A stretch of DNA of 22,657 bases from Stemphylium vesicarium (GCA_004380135.1 QXCR01000286.1:1-22657), one strand, 5' to 3'. Counted from the stretch's first letter, positions 8,671 to 18,723 are shown. Numbers and translations: made by a program. Notes: generated by a model not told the origin, from the sequence alone.

Positions 8671-8902
8671 TGTAACACTCAGGCCGAAGGCCTGCAGTTG
8701 GGCGCATTCAGTCCTAACATGTTTGCTTCTTGCACTCGCGCCTTGGCGAAGATACCTGCTTTTAACCTGCGCTTCGCGTAAGAGAAGAGAGATAAGAATT
8801 ATTCTTCTTACTACCCCCTACCTAGTATAGTAATATAGAGCTATCCCCTACTATTCTATTATAGTATAAAATAAATACTATTACTTATAATTACTTTTTA
8901 TA
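8671..8902 (+). repeat. Left (5') LTR of the nested Gypsy element
   Basis: It begins TGTAACACTCAGGCCGAAGG. The first ~120 bp keep G+C-rich sequence; the last part is mutated and ends TTTTTATA where the right LTR ends CCCTTACA. Colinear with 15033-15264 without gaps. Confidence 0.9.
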
Positions 8903-9044
8903 TAATAATTTTTCTTTTTCTAAGGCTAATAGTCTAGAGATAGTTTTCTCTATATAATTAGGCTACTTAGCTAAGATAGTAAGCTAAAGCTCTAATATCT
9001 TAACCCTACTATAAATACTATATAAGAAACGCGAATTTTAAGAG

Positions 9045-9960
9045 AAGAATGCACCTATAATACTTATAAAACGCATTTAAGCTATTAAAGAGTAATATAA
9101 TAAACTTCTAGCTCTCTAATAATTACGCGAGCTAGAAGAAGAAGTCGCGTAGCTAGAAGGGCGCGGACAAGGGCCACCCCTAGCTAAAGCTAACCTTTTA
9201 GCGCGGAATCTCGCGACCCGCACCTAGAGCGCAGCTAGCTAGCCTAGCTTTGCGCACGTAAGGCGCACTTTAAAACTAAAAGACCTAGTAGAATATAAAA
9301 AAAAAAACGATTAAGAAATACTATAAATTTATCTACTCTTACAAGATAGCCTTTTAGCTTTTATTATAAGAGTTCTATATAGACTATAATAAAGTTATCT
9401 AGTTAATATAATATCTAGAAAGAGATTCTAAGAAGCTCTAGTACGCGCACTTTAAGCGCACCTTTAAAGCATAAGAAGAGATTCTAACTTAGAAATACTT
9501 TAAATAGTACTTACTAGACTTACTCTCTAATTCTATTAATTATAGCCTTAAAGTAGCTATAGCGTATAGTTATATAATATAGTAAAAAGACTAAACTATC
9601 TAATCTTTTACTACTTATTTTAACGTGCTAGAAGACTAACTTATAGCCTATACTAAAGAGTAAAGAGTCTAATACTTATTTACTAAGCTAAAGCTAAAGC
9701 TATAGTAAGTAATTACTAATTACTACTAGATTCTAGTAATAAGAGAAGATCTTATTATCTTAGTATTAACTCTAGAAAGGAATCTACGTAGAATACTAGC
9801 CGCATATAAGTAACTAAGCTAAAGCGTATATAGAGAGAAAAGGAAGAAGCTTACTTTACTACCTTTTTCTTATAGCGCACTAAAGAAAATAAAGAATAAA
9901 TATAATATTACTTATTTTAAGTAATAAAAGAAAGGTTACTACGCTAATAAGTATTAAAAT
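9045..9960 (+). pseudogene. Gypsy gag (capsid and nucleocapsid) remnant
   Basis: Around 9320-9790 the translation reads KYYKFIYSYKIAF, EFYIDYNKVI, YLERDSKKL-stop-YAHFKRTF, KYFK-stop-YLLDLL and LEDYL-like pieces. This is the fungal Ty3/Gypsy Retrotrans_gag pattern with Trp and Gln codons turned into stops. Near 9905-9950 TYFK--KKGYYANKY fits a zinc knuckle (C-x2-C-x4-H-x4-C) whose Cys and His codons have become Tyr, as G-to-A and C-to-T changes predict. A poly-A run near 9300 appears to shift the frame. Upstream, 9140-9290 is less mutated (QPSFAHVRRTLKLKDLVEYK in mixed frames). Confidence 0.75.
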
Positions 9961-10579
9961 AGTAATCTAAATTAGCTACTAGTTAATATTAACTATATAG
10001 AAAAAGCCTAAGCCTTACTATAAATTTAAAATTAGTAAGGCGTATATTTATAGATATTTTACTAGATATAAAGCGTATATATAGCGTAAGAGTAGACTTA
10101 GGTCTAAAAAAGAAACTTAGGGTTATTTTAGATCTCTAAGTAGATATTAGCCTAGTTAGCTAAAGAATAGCTATAGAAATAGGTATAACGCCTATTAAGA
10201 ATATAGAGCTTCTAAGACTAGGATAGATTAGCGTATAATATTAGAGTATCTATATAGTATATGCGTTTTAAGTGCGCCTATTAGATAATAATAGTATAGA
10301 ACGCTATACTAACGTTATAGCGTATAGAGTAGATAAGAAAGGAATTTCTCTACTCTTAGAAAACTCTTTTTTATAGTAAAAAGATATTTTAATTAATTAT
10401 AGTTACTAAAAATAGTGCTAGGGCCTTATAAAGGTAGATATTTAGTTAATAACTACTAATAGCTTTCTAGAAGATATAGAGTATACTAGCTCTACTACTT
10501 ACTTTCTAGAAATATTATAAGCTACTAGTATAAGTTTAGAATGCGAGGCGCGCGTATATAATATTCACGTAGCGTAAGA

Positions 10580-11335
10580 ACTACGCATCTCTAACGCATT
10601 ACTAGACTACGCTAACGTTTTTAATAATAAGAAAGCTATAACTCTTTTAAGTTATAAGAGCTTAGATTATATAATCTCTATTTAGCTAAGTAAAGAGCCA
10701 CCTTATAGACTATTATATACCCTCTCTTTTTATAAGCTATAGCTACTTTAAGAATATATAAAGAAGGACTTTTATAAAAAATAGATCTACTATAGTATAA
10801 GCTCTACTAGCGTACTAATTATCTTTATACTAAAGAAGAATAGTATACTTTATCTTTATATAGATTATTATAGCTTAAACTCTATTACTATAAAAGATTA
10901 TTACTTACTACTACTTATTAAAGAGACGTTAGACCGCCTATTAGGCGTATAATACTACATAATTCTTAATCTTAAGAACGCCTACTATTATATATAAATT
11001 AAATTAGAAGATAAGTAGAAAATAGCTTTTTAAACCTAATATAGGTATTTTAAGTACTTAGTTATATCTTTTAGACTTACTAATGCTCTAGTAAGCTTTT
11101 AAGTCTATATTAATAGGGCCCTAAGTAGATATTTAGATTATATATGTGTGGTATATCTAGATAATATACTTATATATACCCACGAAGACGATATTGCGCT
11201 ACACTAGCGCGTAGTACGCGCTATACTATAATTACTAAGAGAAGCTAAGTTATTTATAAATCTAAAGAAATACACTTTTATAGCTAGCAAGGTGCATTTT
11301 CTAGAGTTTATCGTTATAAGGTAAGGCGTACGCGC
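10580..11335 (+). pseudogene. Gypsy reverse transcriptase remnant
   Basis: The frame shows LDYANVFNNKKAITLL, then LYLYIDYYSLNSITIKDYYL (for CVDYRGLN-ITIKDRYPLPLI), KETLDRLLG, ILNLKNAYYYI (for LDLKDAYHRI), VISFRLTNALVSF (for MPFGLTNAPASF) and the catalytic stretch VVYLDNILIYTHEDD followed by LREAKLFINLKKYTF. The catalytic YLDD reads YLDN, a G-to-A change that by itself would disable polymerisation. Several stops interrupt the frame. Protease should lie between 9960 and 10560 but could not be identified. Confidence 0.85.
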
Positions 11336-11569
11336 TAATTCTACGCGCGTTAAGACTATTATATAATAGCTAATATCTACTAATACTAAGGAGCTATAGT
11401 TCTTTTTAGACTTTATAAACTTTTATTAACGCTTTATTAAGCGTTATACTATAGAAATAGCACCTCTTATAGACATTCTTAAGGGGAAATAAGTATTCTA
11501 TTAAAATAAGGCTATAGATACTTCTTTTATAAGGCTAAAGAACCACTTTATATATACGCCTATTATACG

Positions 11570-11985
11570 CTATTTTAATAAGATACTTCTAATCTATATT
11601 AAGATAGATGCTTTCACGTTTACTATCTTAGGTATACTATTATAATTATTTAAAGATAATAAGTAGTACTTAGTTACTTTTATTTTAAGGAAACTCTAGA
11701 ATATAGAGGTAAATTATAAGGTATATAACCTAAAACTACTAGCTATTATATATAGCTTTAAGTAGTAGTAGCACTACTTAGAGGGTGTATAGTATACTAT
11801 TTAAGTTTTAACTAATTATAATAATCTATACTTAATTTATATAGTATAGAAGCTTAATCTACGTTAAGTACGCTAGACTCTATATCTAAGAGCTTTTAAT
11901 TTTAAAGTAAAGTACTATCTAGGAAATACTAACTCTATAGATAGCTTCTCTAGAAGAGTAAATTATAAATAAGAAAACTTATCTC
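11570..11985 (+). pseudogene. Gypsy RNase H remnant
   Basis: Pieces read KIDAFTFTILGILL (for ETDASxFAIAGILLQ), NIEVNYKVYNLKLLAIIYSF, RHYLEGV, VLTNYNNLYL (for VLTDHNNLRYF), TLYLRAFNFKVKYYLGNTNS and SFSRRVNY. Order and spacing follow the RNase H that sits after RT in Ty3/Gypsy polyproteins. Stops fall at expected Gln and Trp codons. Confidence 0.82.
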
Positions 11986-12419
11986 TAACTTAATTATTAC
12001 CTACTCTATAGAATAAACTTCTAGTAAGAGTAGAGTATAGTAGAGTAAGAGGATCTATACCTAGGCTTAGTCTAGTGGGCGCGTGTAAGATATACGTAGC
12101 TAATATTTGCAGAGCTGTGAAGGTCCCTACTACTAGCGCTATGGGATATATACTATGCGTGCCACGCTCACTAGCTAGGGTACTAGTTAGTAGCGAACCT
12201 ATACTAGTAGAGTTAGAAGCTCTAATAGATATTCTACTCTAGTTATAGTAAAGGGACGCCTTTACCTAATAGCGGGTTGCGGACTCTAAGTAAGTAATAC
12301 GCACTTAAAGTAGTAGAGATGCGCTAGTTTAGCGTATTAATAAAAAAGAAGTCTTAAGATATAATAGTAGGATTTATATTCTAGAGGAACTAGCTATTAA
12401 GTAGGAGATTTTATCCTAG

Positions 12420-13095
12420 AACTATAATACGCGCATAGTAGGCTATTTTAGCGCACGTAGGACGCTTAAGCTTATTAGTAAGCTATATTATTAGCTATTA
12501 CTTAGCTATAATATCTAAGAATACGTAAGGACGTATACTATATATTAAAGGAGTAAAGCTCTATAATATAGTAAATATAGTAAGTTATTACTACTACTAA
12601 TTCTAAAGAATATCTTTAAGGAAATTACTCTTAATTTTATTATAAAATTACTACTAGTAAAGAATAGTTTAAATTATATCTTTAATATAGTATTTATAAT
12701 AATTAACTACTTTTTAAAGATAGTAATCTATATATCTACTTTAAAGACTTAGAACGTAAAGTAATTTACTAAATTCTATTTTAATTAGGTTATCTTATAG
12801 TATAGAATCTAAAAAGATATTATATTAGACTATAGTTTAGTCTTTACCTTAGTATTTTAGATAGAAATCTACTACTAACTATAAGTAAAGCGTAAGCTTA
12901 ATATAGTCTTCTATTTATAAATAGATAGATAAATTAAGCGCTAGAACTAGACTATAAAATAATACCTTAGGATATTTACTTTAGATAAGTAAAATAACTA
13001 AGTTTTATTATTAATAATAGTATAGTTTACTTATAATAATTTAATTTATAAATTAATAAAAGTAATACTATTTTACTTAGTATATAGTAAGTACC
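12420..13095 (+). pseudogene. Gypsy integrase remnant
   Basis: Seen on the plus strand: HSSRTLKLISKLYY (N-terminal zinc-binding side), EYVRTYTIY-stop-RSKAL (for C-x2-C-QRxKA), NFIIKLLLV (for DFITKLPPV), NYFLKIVIYIST, DYSLVFTLVFWIEIYY (for DRGS-FTS-FW) and NTIK-stop-YLRIF, which follows the position of FHPQTDGQTER-NQTLEQYLRIF. The core order D...D...E is recognisable, but residues are mutated and stops are frequent. Confidence 0.78.
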
Positions 13096-13494
13096 TCTTA
13101 CTCTCTACGCCTTCTAAGAATAGTAGGCAAGAGGGGGAGATACTAGACGTAGTTAATAGAATTTAGCGCATATATAACGCACGCGTATTAGTATAGGAAT
13201 ACCTATAGAGAGTATAAGAGTATTAAAGCTAATACTATAATAAGAAATATAAACTAAAAGTTTTTTATAAGAGAGATCTTATACTTCTTAATATAAAATA
13301 TATTAACTTAGCCTATTAACTTAGTAAAAAGCTTTCTAGTAAGTTTATTAGACTATTTTAGGTATAAAGTATAGTTAGAACGTAGGTATACTACTTACTT
13401 TTACTACTTAACTATTATATTTATAATATATTCTATATATCCTTTTTAAAATAATAGAATTCTAAAGATAACTATAATAATAATATTTAACTAC

Positions 13495-13670
13495 TAAAGG
13501 TTACTATAGAAGGTAAAGAAGTTTAGAAAGTAAAAAAAATTCTTAGAAAATAAATTAAGAAGAGCTAATTATAATACTAATTAAAATAGAAAGAATATAA
13601 TAAATTTTAAAATACTTAGACTCTAGCTTCTAATTTTAAAGATATAGAGGAACTAGTCTAAGACTTTAAA
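13495..13670 (+). pseudogene. Chromodomain remnant at the C-terminus of the Gypsy polyprotein
   Basis: The translation gives VTIEGKEV-stop-KVKKILRK, then L-stop-YLK-stop-KEYNKF-stop-NT-stop-TLASNFKDIEELV. With expected Trp and Gln restored this fits the chromodomain pattern EWEVEKIL...YLVKWKGY..ENTWEPASNL. Family knowledge: chromodomains at Gypsy integrase C-termini steer integration to heterochromatin (chromoviruses). The upstream FYISFLK matches the NVFHVSLL segment of chromoviral integrases. Confidence 0.75.
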
Positions 13671-13874
13671 AAGATATAAAGCTTATAGTAAAAGAAGTAA
13701 TAGAAAAGATTATAAGAAACTTATTTATAGCGTACTTAAGACGTATATCTACTATATAAGACTTAAGATATCTATATATATAAAAAAAGATAAAAAATAA
13801 ACCCCTCTTAATTACTACTATTCTTATCTTTATCCTTGTCTACCCACTCCTTACTATCTAGAGGCGGGAGGGAC

Positions 13875-13926
<52 letters not shown>

Positions 13927-15032
13927 CTCCTATACTACTACTCTAGAGAAATATTAGTAAAAGAAAAATATTAAAAAATTAATAAATACATACTATTCTA
14001 GTAGTATAAACTACTAGCTACTCTAAAGTAGCTATAATTCTATACTACTTAACTAAAATTAGACTTAAGTACTAAAGTAAAGTTACTAGAACTTAAGTAG
14101 AAACTCTAAGAAAAGTTCTAGAATAAGTAGTAATATAGTAGTAGTTTATAAGCTCTAGATTAAATTAATACTAGTAATATATAAACTTAACGCTAGTAAT
14201 AATTATACTAGCGTTAGTCTTAGGCTTTTTAGTAGTATTAATAGTAGCGTTATACTAAGCGCGAAGCTAATATAGGCGATTAAGGTAGCTATTTATCTTA
14301 GTAGGCACCTATTTAGATTAGCTAAGGCGTAGCACTTATAAAATTTCTTAATTACTTACTAAAGTATAGCTACTCTAATTACTAGTAGAGTAATGCTCGT
14401 AGCGGCGATGCTCTGACTTCTAATACATCTTATTATACCTAATAACACTCTAAGCGTAGCGCGTGTAAGTTGTAATTAAGGTAACTTAATTAGCGCGCTT
14501 TTTAAGGTCGCTAAATATAAATAGGTAAGTACTACGTAAGTAGGATTTCTTAATATATTTAGGGTTTAAATAATAAATTATAATAAATAATATAGTATGC
14601 GCTAAGAGTGCGTTAGAAGAGTATAATAGTATTATTATAGTAGTATTAAATAAGAGAGTAAGAATAAAAAGTTTCTATTATAATAATATAATAAATAGTT
14701 ACTATAATAAAATTAGTAAATAACTATCTATACTTACTATAATAATAAAGTAGGCGACCTAAAGAAGTAAAGTAAATAATATTTAGTACTTATTATAATA
14801 ACGTAAATAGCGTTTATTACCTCTTAAATCCGCATTTACTACAATATTATCCTAAACAAACTGGGGACGCGCGCAATAGTAGTTGCAGCGGTAGCGCACC
14901 ACTACGGCGCACGTGCGACGCGCGATAGACGGATAGTATCTAGACACTCTTTTCCTATTTCTCCTCTTAAGAGTTTTTAGATTTTTATTAAGGCTAGAAC
15001 TATTAAGAACGCTAATTTAAAGAAGAAGACTC
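13671..15032. other. Long 3' internal region of the Gypsy element, no gene recognised
   Basis: Between the chromodomain and the right LTR lie about 1.36 kb without a recognisable reading frame on either strand. It holds a (TTA)n tract, an AT-rich middle and a G+C-rich patch at about 14855-14935. It could be a 3' untranslated region or a heavily mutated extra ORF. Confidence 0.45.
13875..13925 (+). repeat. (TTA)17 microsatellite
   Basis: Seventeen perfect TTA units lie in the 3' internal region of the Gypsy element, just after a pyrimidine-rich stretch and gaggcgggagggac. Confidence 0.97.
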
Positions 15033-15264
15033 TATAATACTTAAGCTAAAGGCCTATAATTAAGCGTATTTAGTCTTAATATATTTACTTCTTATACTCG
15101 CGCCTTAGTAAAGATACCTACTTTTAACCTACGCTTTGCGTAAGAGAAGAGAGGTAAGAATTATTCTCTTTACTACCCCCTACCTAGTATAGTAATATAG
15201 AGCCATCCTCTACTATTCTATTATAGTGTGAAGCAAATACTATTGCCTATAACTGCCCCTTACA
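15033..15264 (+). repeat. Right (3') LTR of the nested Gypsy element
   Basis: Gap-free partner of 8671-8902. Its first ~120 bp are heavily C-to-T and G-to-A mutated (it starts TATAATACTTAAGC), while its last ~70 bp are better kept and end in the canonical CA. Followed by AATAT. Confidence 0.9.
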
Positions 15265-16017
15265 AATATAGAGAGCTTCTAGTTATATAAAATATTTTTC
15301 TTCTTATACTAGATAGAGATATAAATACGCCCTTTATAGATAATAAAGAGTAGAATAGTATAGTCTATAGTATAGATACTCTAGATTACTAAAATTTACT
15401 CTTTATTAATTAGCTATATAAGATTTAGTCTTATATAACGTTTTAAACTTATAACTACTTTTATTAAGCTAATGATACTTATCTAGAAGCTTATTTTATT
15501 AAAATTATAGATATTATTATTAATAACTCTATACTTAGCTTTTATCTCTTATATAAGCTTAAATTAGGCGCTAATAACTTCTAAATTCTTCTAAAGTATC
15601 CTTTACTAATTCTTTACTTAATTAAAGGCTATTCTAAGCTCCTCTATACGCTAAATAAAGCGCTCTACCTAGTTCTTACTAATAGGTACTCTACCGTGTA
15701 CGTCTAGTGGTTTATCTATAATATCTATTACCTCTTATAGTTAGAGGGCAAACTCTTATAAATTAAGCTTAAAGGTATATTATATAATTATTTACTCTTT
15801 TATTCTAAAGAGCTTTTAGCTATTAAGTAGTACTTTGCGTTAAACTTAGATTTCGCAGAATTAGTTAAAGAGCTACTAATATTATACGCTAAAGGTAGTA
15901 GTAGCGCGTTATAGAGTCTAAAATTAACGTAAGGTATAGGCCTAAAGAGTAAGTTTAATTTTACCCTATTATTAATCTAAAATTATTATATATTATAATT
16001 ATATTACTATTTATACG

Positions 16018-16084
16018 TAGTGTTCGCGGTGGCAAGAAAAAGTGGCTAGCTTGGTGGTGTGGCCGTCTCGGTGGTGCTTTACGT
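16018..16084 (-). repeat. Right terminal inverted repeat of the pogo element
   Basis: Inverted partner of 7514-7580. It keeps a higher G+C content than the left copy and is followed by the TA duplication. Confidence 0.88.
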
Positions 16085-16286
16085 TATAGTTAATTCTTAT
16101 AATTATATCTCTTATCTAAATTACGAACTAGTTATTCTATTACTTATATAGAATTGCATTACTTTTACTTAAATACCTACTATTCTACTTAGTCGCTAAA
16201 CAACTCTACGGACTACCGCCATATAATACCTCGCCTGCCTTAGTACGGACCAGGAACAGAGAAGCATAGCCGAACCCCGTATAACA
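16085..16286. repeat. ~202-bp repeat, copy 1 (LTR-like)
   Basis: It is a direct repeat of 16724-16927 and starts immediately at the pogo flank. Shared stretches include ataattatatctcttat, actagttatt, cctactattctactt and ctcgcctaccttagta with C/T and G/A differences. The right end TATAACA (minus strand TGTTATACGG) suits an LTR end. The pogo element inserted at or very near its left end, so that border is uncertain. This copy is less mutated than copy 2. Confidence 0.65.
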
Positions 16287-16430
16287 CTCAGCTTGCGAGG
16301 AGACCAGAGGACAGCGCCACCGTGGTACTTTTGGCGCTTTTCAAGGTCAAGAGCTTTGCTCTTCTTCTTTTGCTTCTGCTCCTGCTAGAGGGTCTCTCCC
16401 AAGCCGTCTATTTTATGCTTTAGTAGATTA
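16287..16430 (-). pseudogene. Short pogo-type transposase tail fragment
   Basis: The minus strand reads KHKIDGLGETL-stop-QEQKQKKKSKALDLEKRQ, then KYHGGAVLWSPRKL. EYHGGAV-WSPRKL is the same tail motif as in the relic at 5752-6300. It stops at the border of the repeat ending at 16286, which suggests that repeat inserted into or next to an older pogo copy. G+C content is higher than its surroundings. Confidence 0.65.
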
Positions 16431-16723
16431 TCTTAGCGAGATGTTATAGATAACAAGCAAAGGCCTCTCCTAGTTAAAGGATACGATATTAGCACTAATA
16501 GTCGCATAAGCTAAAGGTTAATAATTAGTGTAGAGCGCGTAAGTTACGTAATATACTTTCCTACTAAGAATAACTATTCTATTAAGATAGAGATAGTAAA
16601 TAGTAAAAAGATAGACTACTATTATAACTAGCTTATAGAAGAATACATCTAAGAGATTATTAAAATAGTAATAGACTTAGTAATAGGGATATAAAGATAG
16701 AAAAAGTTTATTATTTCTTTTAA
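16431..16723. other. AT-rich spacer between the two ~200-bp repeats
   Basis: No reading frame or motif recognised. It may be the upstream part of a longer LTR containing 16724-16927, or decayed pogo sequence. A TGTTA at 16442 is a possible but unproven LTR start. Confidence 0.35.
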
Positions 16724-16927
16724 TATAGTTAACTCTCTTATAATTATATCTCTTATTTAGATTACTAACTAGTTATTTTATTATTAAGATAGAATTAAAT
16801 TATCTTTAATTAAATACTTCCTATTCTACTTGGTTACTAGATAAATCTATAGACTACTACTATATAAGATCTCGCCTACCTTAGTATAAATTAGAACTAG
16901 AGAAGTATTACTAAGCTCTATATAATA
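16724..16927. repeat. ~204-bp repeat, copy 2 (LTR-like, next to Gypsy element 2)
   Basis: Direct repeat of 16085-16286, more AT-rich through transitions. It lies just upstream of the gag region of the second Gypsy element, so it may be that element's 5' LTR. Ends read TATAG...TATAATA, compatible with mutated TG...CA. TTTAA occurs at 16719-16723 and 16929-16933, a weak candidate duplication in such AT-rich DNA. Confidence 0.55.
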
Positions 16928-17279
16928 CTTTAACTACCTATAGGCTCTATAGAAAGTATTCACTAATTAGCCGCTTTAAAAAGATTAAGAAGAGCTACTA
17001 TATTAGTAGTAGCTAATAGAAGATACGCACTAGCTACGCTAGCTATAATGCTATATTCTAGTAAGACCTACCTACCTACTAATAATAAAATACTTAAGAA
17101 CTCTAAGTCTAAAGATAATAATAATATCTAGATAGAGTTAGTTAGAGATTTTAAGCGCTAGTTTAGAGCTTAAGTAAGATAGACTACTACTTTAATAAAA
17201 TTAGTAAACTAGCTTATAGATTAAGTTATAGCTACGCTTAATAAACGCCTAAAATTACTATCTAATATAGTAGCTCTAG
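16928..17279. other. Start of the internal region of Gypsy element 2
   Basis: AT-rich sequence between the LTR-like repeat and the recognisable gag core. It probably includes the 5' leader and gag N-terminus, but no motif can be assigned. Confidence 0.35.
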
Positions 17280-18045
17280 AAAAGTATAATAAAAGCTAAA
17301 TAAAACTTTATTTATTTCTTATAAATCTTAAACTATTCTATATATTTAATAGCGCACCTTCTAATTAAAGAAAGATTATTATAGCTAGTATATATATAAA
17401 AGAAAAATTAGCTAGCTAGATATAGCCCTATATAGAAGACTACCTTAAGAACCCTATTAGAGAAGGTACTAAAACATAAAAGTAATACCTATTTATAAGC
17501 TAGACTAATTGTAGAGAGGAAATAAGATATATCTTTAAGAAAGTAAATATTTAGAATTAAATAGAGAAAGTAATTACTTACATAAAGTAGACTAAATTAG
17601 TATTCTTATATATAACTAAATTTAAGTAGCTATAGTTATGTAATAACTAGAATAATATAGTTCTTTAAATAGCATATAAGAATAGTCTAAAGAAAATTAT
17701 AAAAAATAGCTTAGTATATTATAAAGACCTAGTAAATCTATATTTACTAGTAGAACTAGCTACTTATATTAATAATAAGTTATAGAAATAGTACTAATAG
17801 AAATTTTGAAATAGCTTTATTCTTACTAATATAAAGAGGTTCTACTAAGATAATTAAATTAATAAAAAAGAAGATATAATTATAATATATTAAGTATAAA
17901 TTAAAAATTATAAATTTAGAAAAAAACTGAATAATAGACTTCCTAAGAAAGAGTGTTAGAAATACTATAATAATAAAGCATATCTTTAATATATAAAGGA
18001 AGAATACCTCTATAGAGACTATCTAGAAAATAAAAAGAGATAATA
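17280..18045 (+). pseudogene. Gag remnant of Gypsy element 2
   Basis: The plus strand reads LYLFLINLKLFYIFNSAPSN, then RKIIIASIYIKEKLAS, PYIEDYLKNPIREGTK, YLFIS, REEIRYIFKKVNI, AYKNSLKKIIKNSLVYYKDL and LVELATYINNKL, the order and wording of a fungal Ty3/Gypsy gag. Near 17940-18030, RLPKKEC-stop-KYYNNKAYL-stop-YIKEEYLYRDYLENKKR is a decayed zinc-knuckle region (CxxCGKEGHLxRDC-like) with Tyr for Cys and His. Sequence differs from the gag of the nested element at 9045-9960, so this is another family. Confidence 0.78.
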
Positions 18046-18723
18046 AAGAGCTATTAAGATTAAGATAATTAGATAAGGCAGGCCTTATTCTAGAGAATAG
18101 TTTACTAACAGTAATATTAGTAATATAGATTTATATAGGAAAGCTTAGCTATTAGATAATACTATATATAAGCTTCTCTTCTAAGTAGTTAAAGCTAAGA
18201 ATAAAATAAATTAGAAGAAAGTCTAACCTACTAACTTAAAAGTCTATAGAGTAGTAGTATGATAATACTTCTAAGATTAATAATATTAGAAGAATAGATA
18301 GACTAACTACTTAGCTAATAAATGTAGCTAAAGAAAATAGAACACTATTGCTAGCTAAAAAGCTACAAAAGTAATAATAGAAGCCTTTAATAAATAATTT
18401 CACTTTAGAGAAGTTATAATAGAAGAAGATAAAAGCCTCTAAATTAAAAGAAGAATTTTAGTAAACTTATAGAAAGAACTAAGTCTAAAAAGATATAAGT
18501 AAGAATAGATTGATTAAGAATGAATAGTATATAAAGAATACATTTATTAGCTAAGTATCTATTCCTTATAATCTCTTATATTAGACGTTCTATTATAAGG
18601 ATAGCTGCAGAACCTACTATAACGCGAAGTACGGCGTAGGCTACTTTCCTAGGAAGAAGAAAGCTAGGTGGTTAAAAACTAGGATACTACTAGGGATAGA
18701 GTCACACTAGTGAAGGTAGTCCT
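18046..18723 (+). other. Unassigned region of Gypsy element 2, with a less mutated open stretch
   Basis: No domain is recognised. Positions about 18597-18708 are less AT-rich and read without stops as FYYKDSCRTYYNAKYGVGYF and then PRKKKARWLKTRILLGIESH before a TAG. This could be the end of a Copia polyprotein preceding the LTR at 18724, or part of the Gypsy gag-pol junction. Neither is proven. Confidence 0.35.

Larger units (their letters stand above)
8671..15264 (+). mobile_element. Complete Ty3/Gypsy LTR retrotransposon with chromodomain, RIP-inactivated
   Basis: The 6594-bp element has LTRs at 8671-8902 and 15033-15264, each exactly 232 bp, and a perfect AATAT target duplication (8666-8670 and 15265-15269). 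Plus-strand translations show gag, zinc knuckle, RT, RNase H, integrase and chromodomain in Ty3/Gypsy order. Purine-rich aaagaagaaga at 15019-15029 is a plausible polypurine tract; the primer-binding site after 8902 is too mutated to read. All frames are full of stops. It lies inside the pogo transposase, so it arrived later than the pogo copy, and removing it restores the pogo reading frame across the junction. Confidence 0.92.
7597..15950 (-). pseudogene. Pogo-type transposase (HTH, DDE, C-terminal zinc knuckle), RIP-inactivated and split
   Basis: Transposase pieces on the minus strand lie at about 15950-15270, 8665-8523 and 8393-7597, roughly 540 codons together. The first gives a helix-turn-helix-side segment with VIDIIDKPLDVHGRVPISKN, IYNFN and NLIQLINKE, recognisable as DKLLDVHG...GKNWVERFI, IYNFDETSFQ and NLIQPGNREW of the family. 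Reading across the removed Gypsy gives KLSILEN and then FKYFN, and next YRLLILDSYKSY for the DDE motif YRLLILDGHxSH. The last piece has FLLAFKDAFFNIS, KLKEQLVAITKRKT and a zinc knuckle at about 7666-7713 in which the expected Cys are Tyr and the His is also Tyr. Stops occur throughout at expected Trp, Gln and Arg codons. The start is approximate. Confidence 0.82.
7514..16084 (-). mobile_element. Pogo-like DNA transposon, RIP-mutated, split by two nested insertions
   Basis: The element begins ACGTAAAGCACCACCGAGAC at 7514 and its inverted copy ends at 16084. TA lies outside each end (7512-7513 and 16085-16086), the target duplication of the pogo/Tc1-mariner superfamily. The minus strand encodes a decayed transposase. 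Subtracting the nested Gypsy element (6594 bp plus 5-bp duplication) and the 119-bp element (plus 5 bp) leaves 1848 bp, normal for fungal pogo/Fot elements. Dense stop codons and Cys-to-Tyr changes point to RIP. It predates both insertions. Confidence 0.88.

Noticed and set aside
14855..14935. Third member of the short TG...CA family
   Set aside because: Only small matches to the 119-bp element, and no 5-bp duplication at plausible TG and CA ends.
7079..16286. Single ~530-bp LTR running from 7079 to 16286 with pogo and mini element nested in it
   Set aside because: Ends TGTTA...TAACA fit, but the flanks (GTATT and CTCAG) do not match as a duplication, and the relics on the two sides are of different pogo types.
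16085..16927. Firm call of a miniature (TRIM-type) LTR element
   Set aside because: No convincing target duplication around the pair, and the stretch between them contains a pogo fragment rather than a clean internal region.
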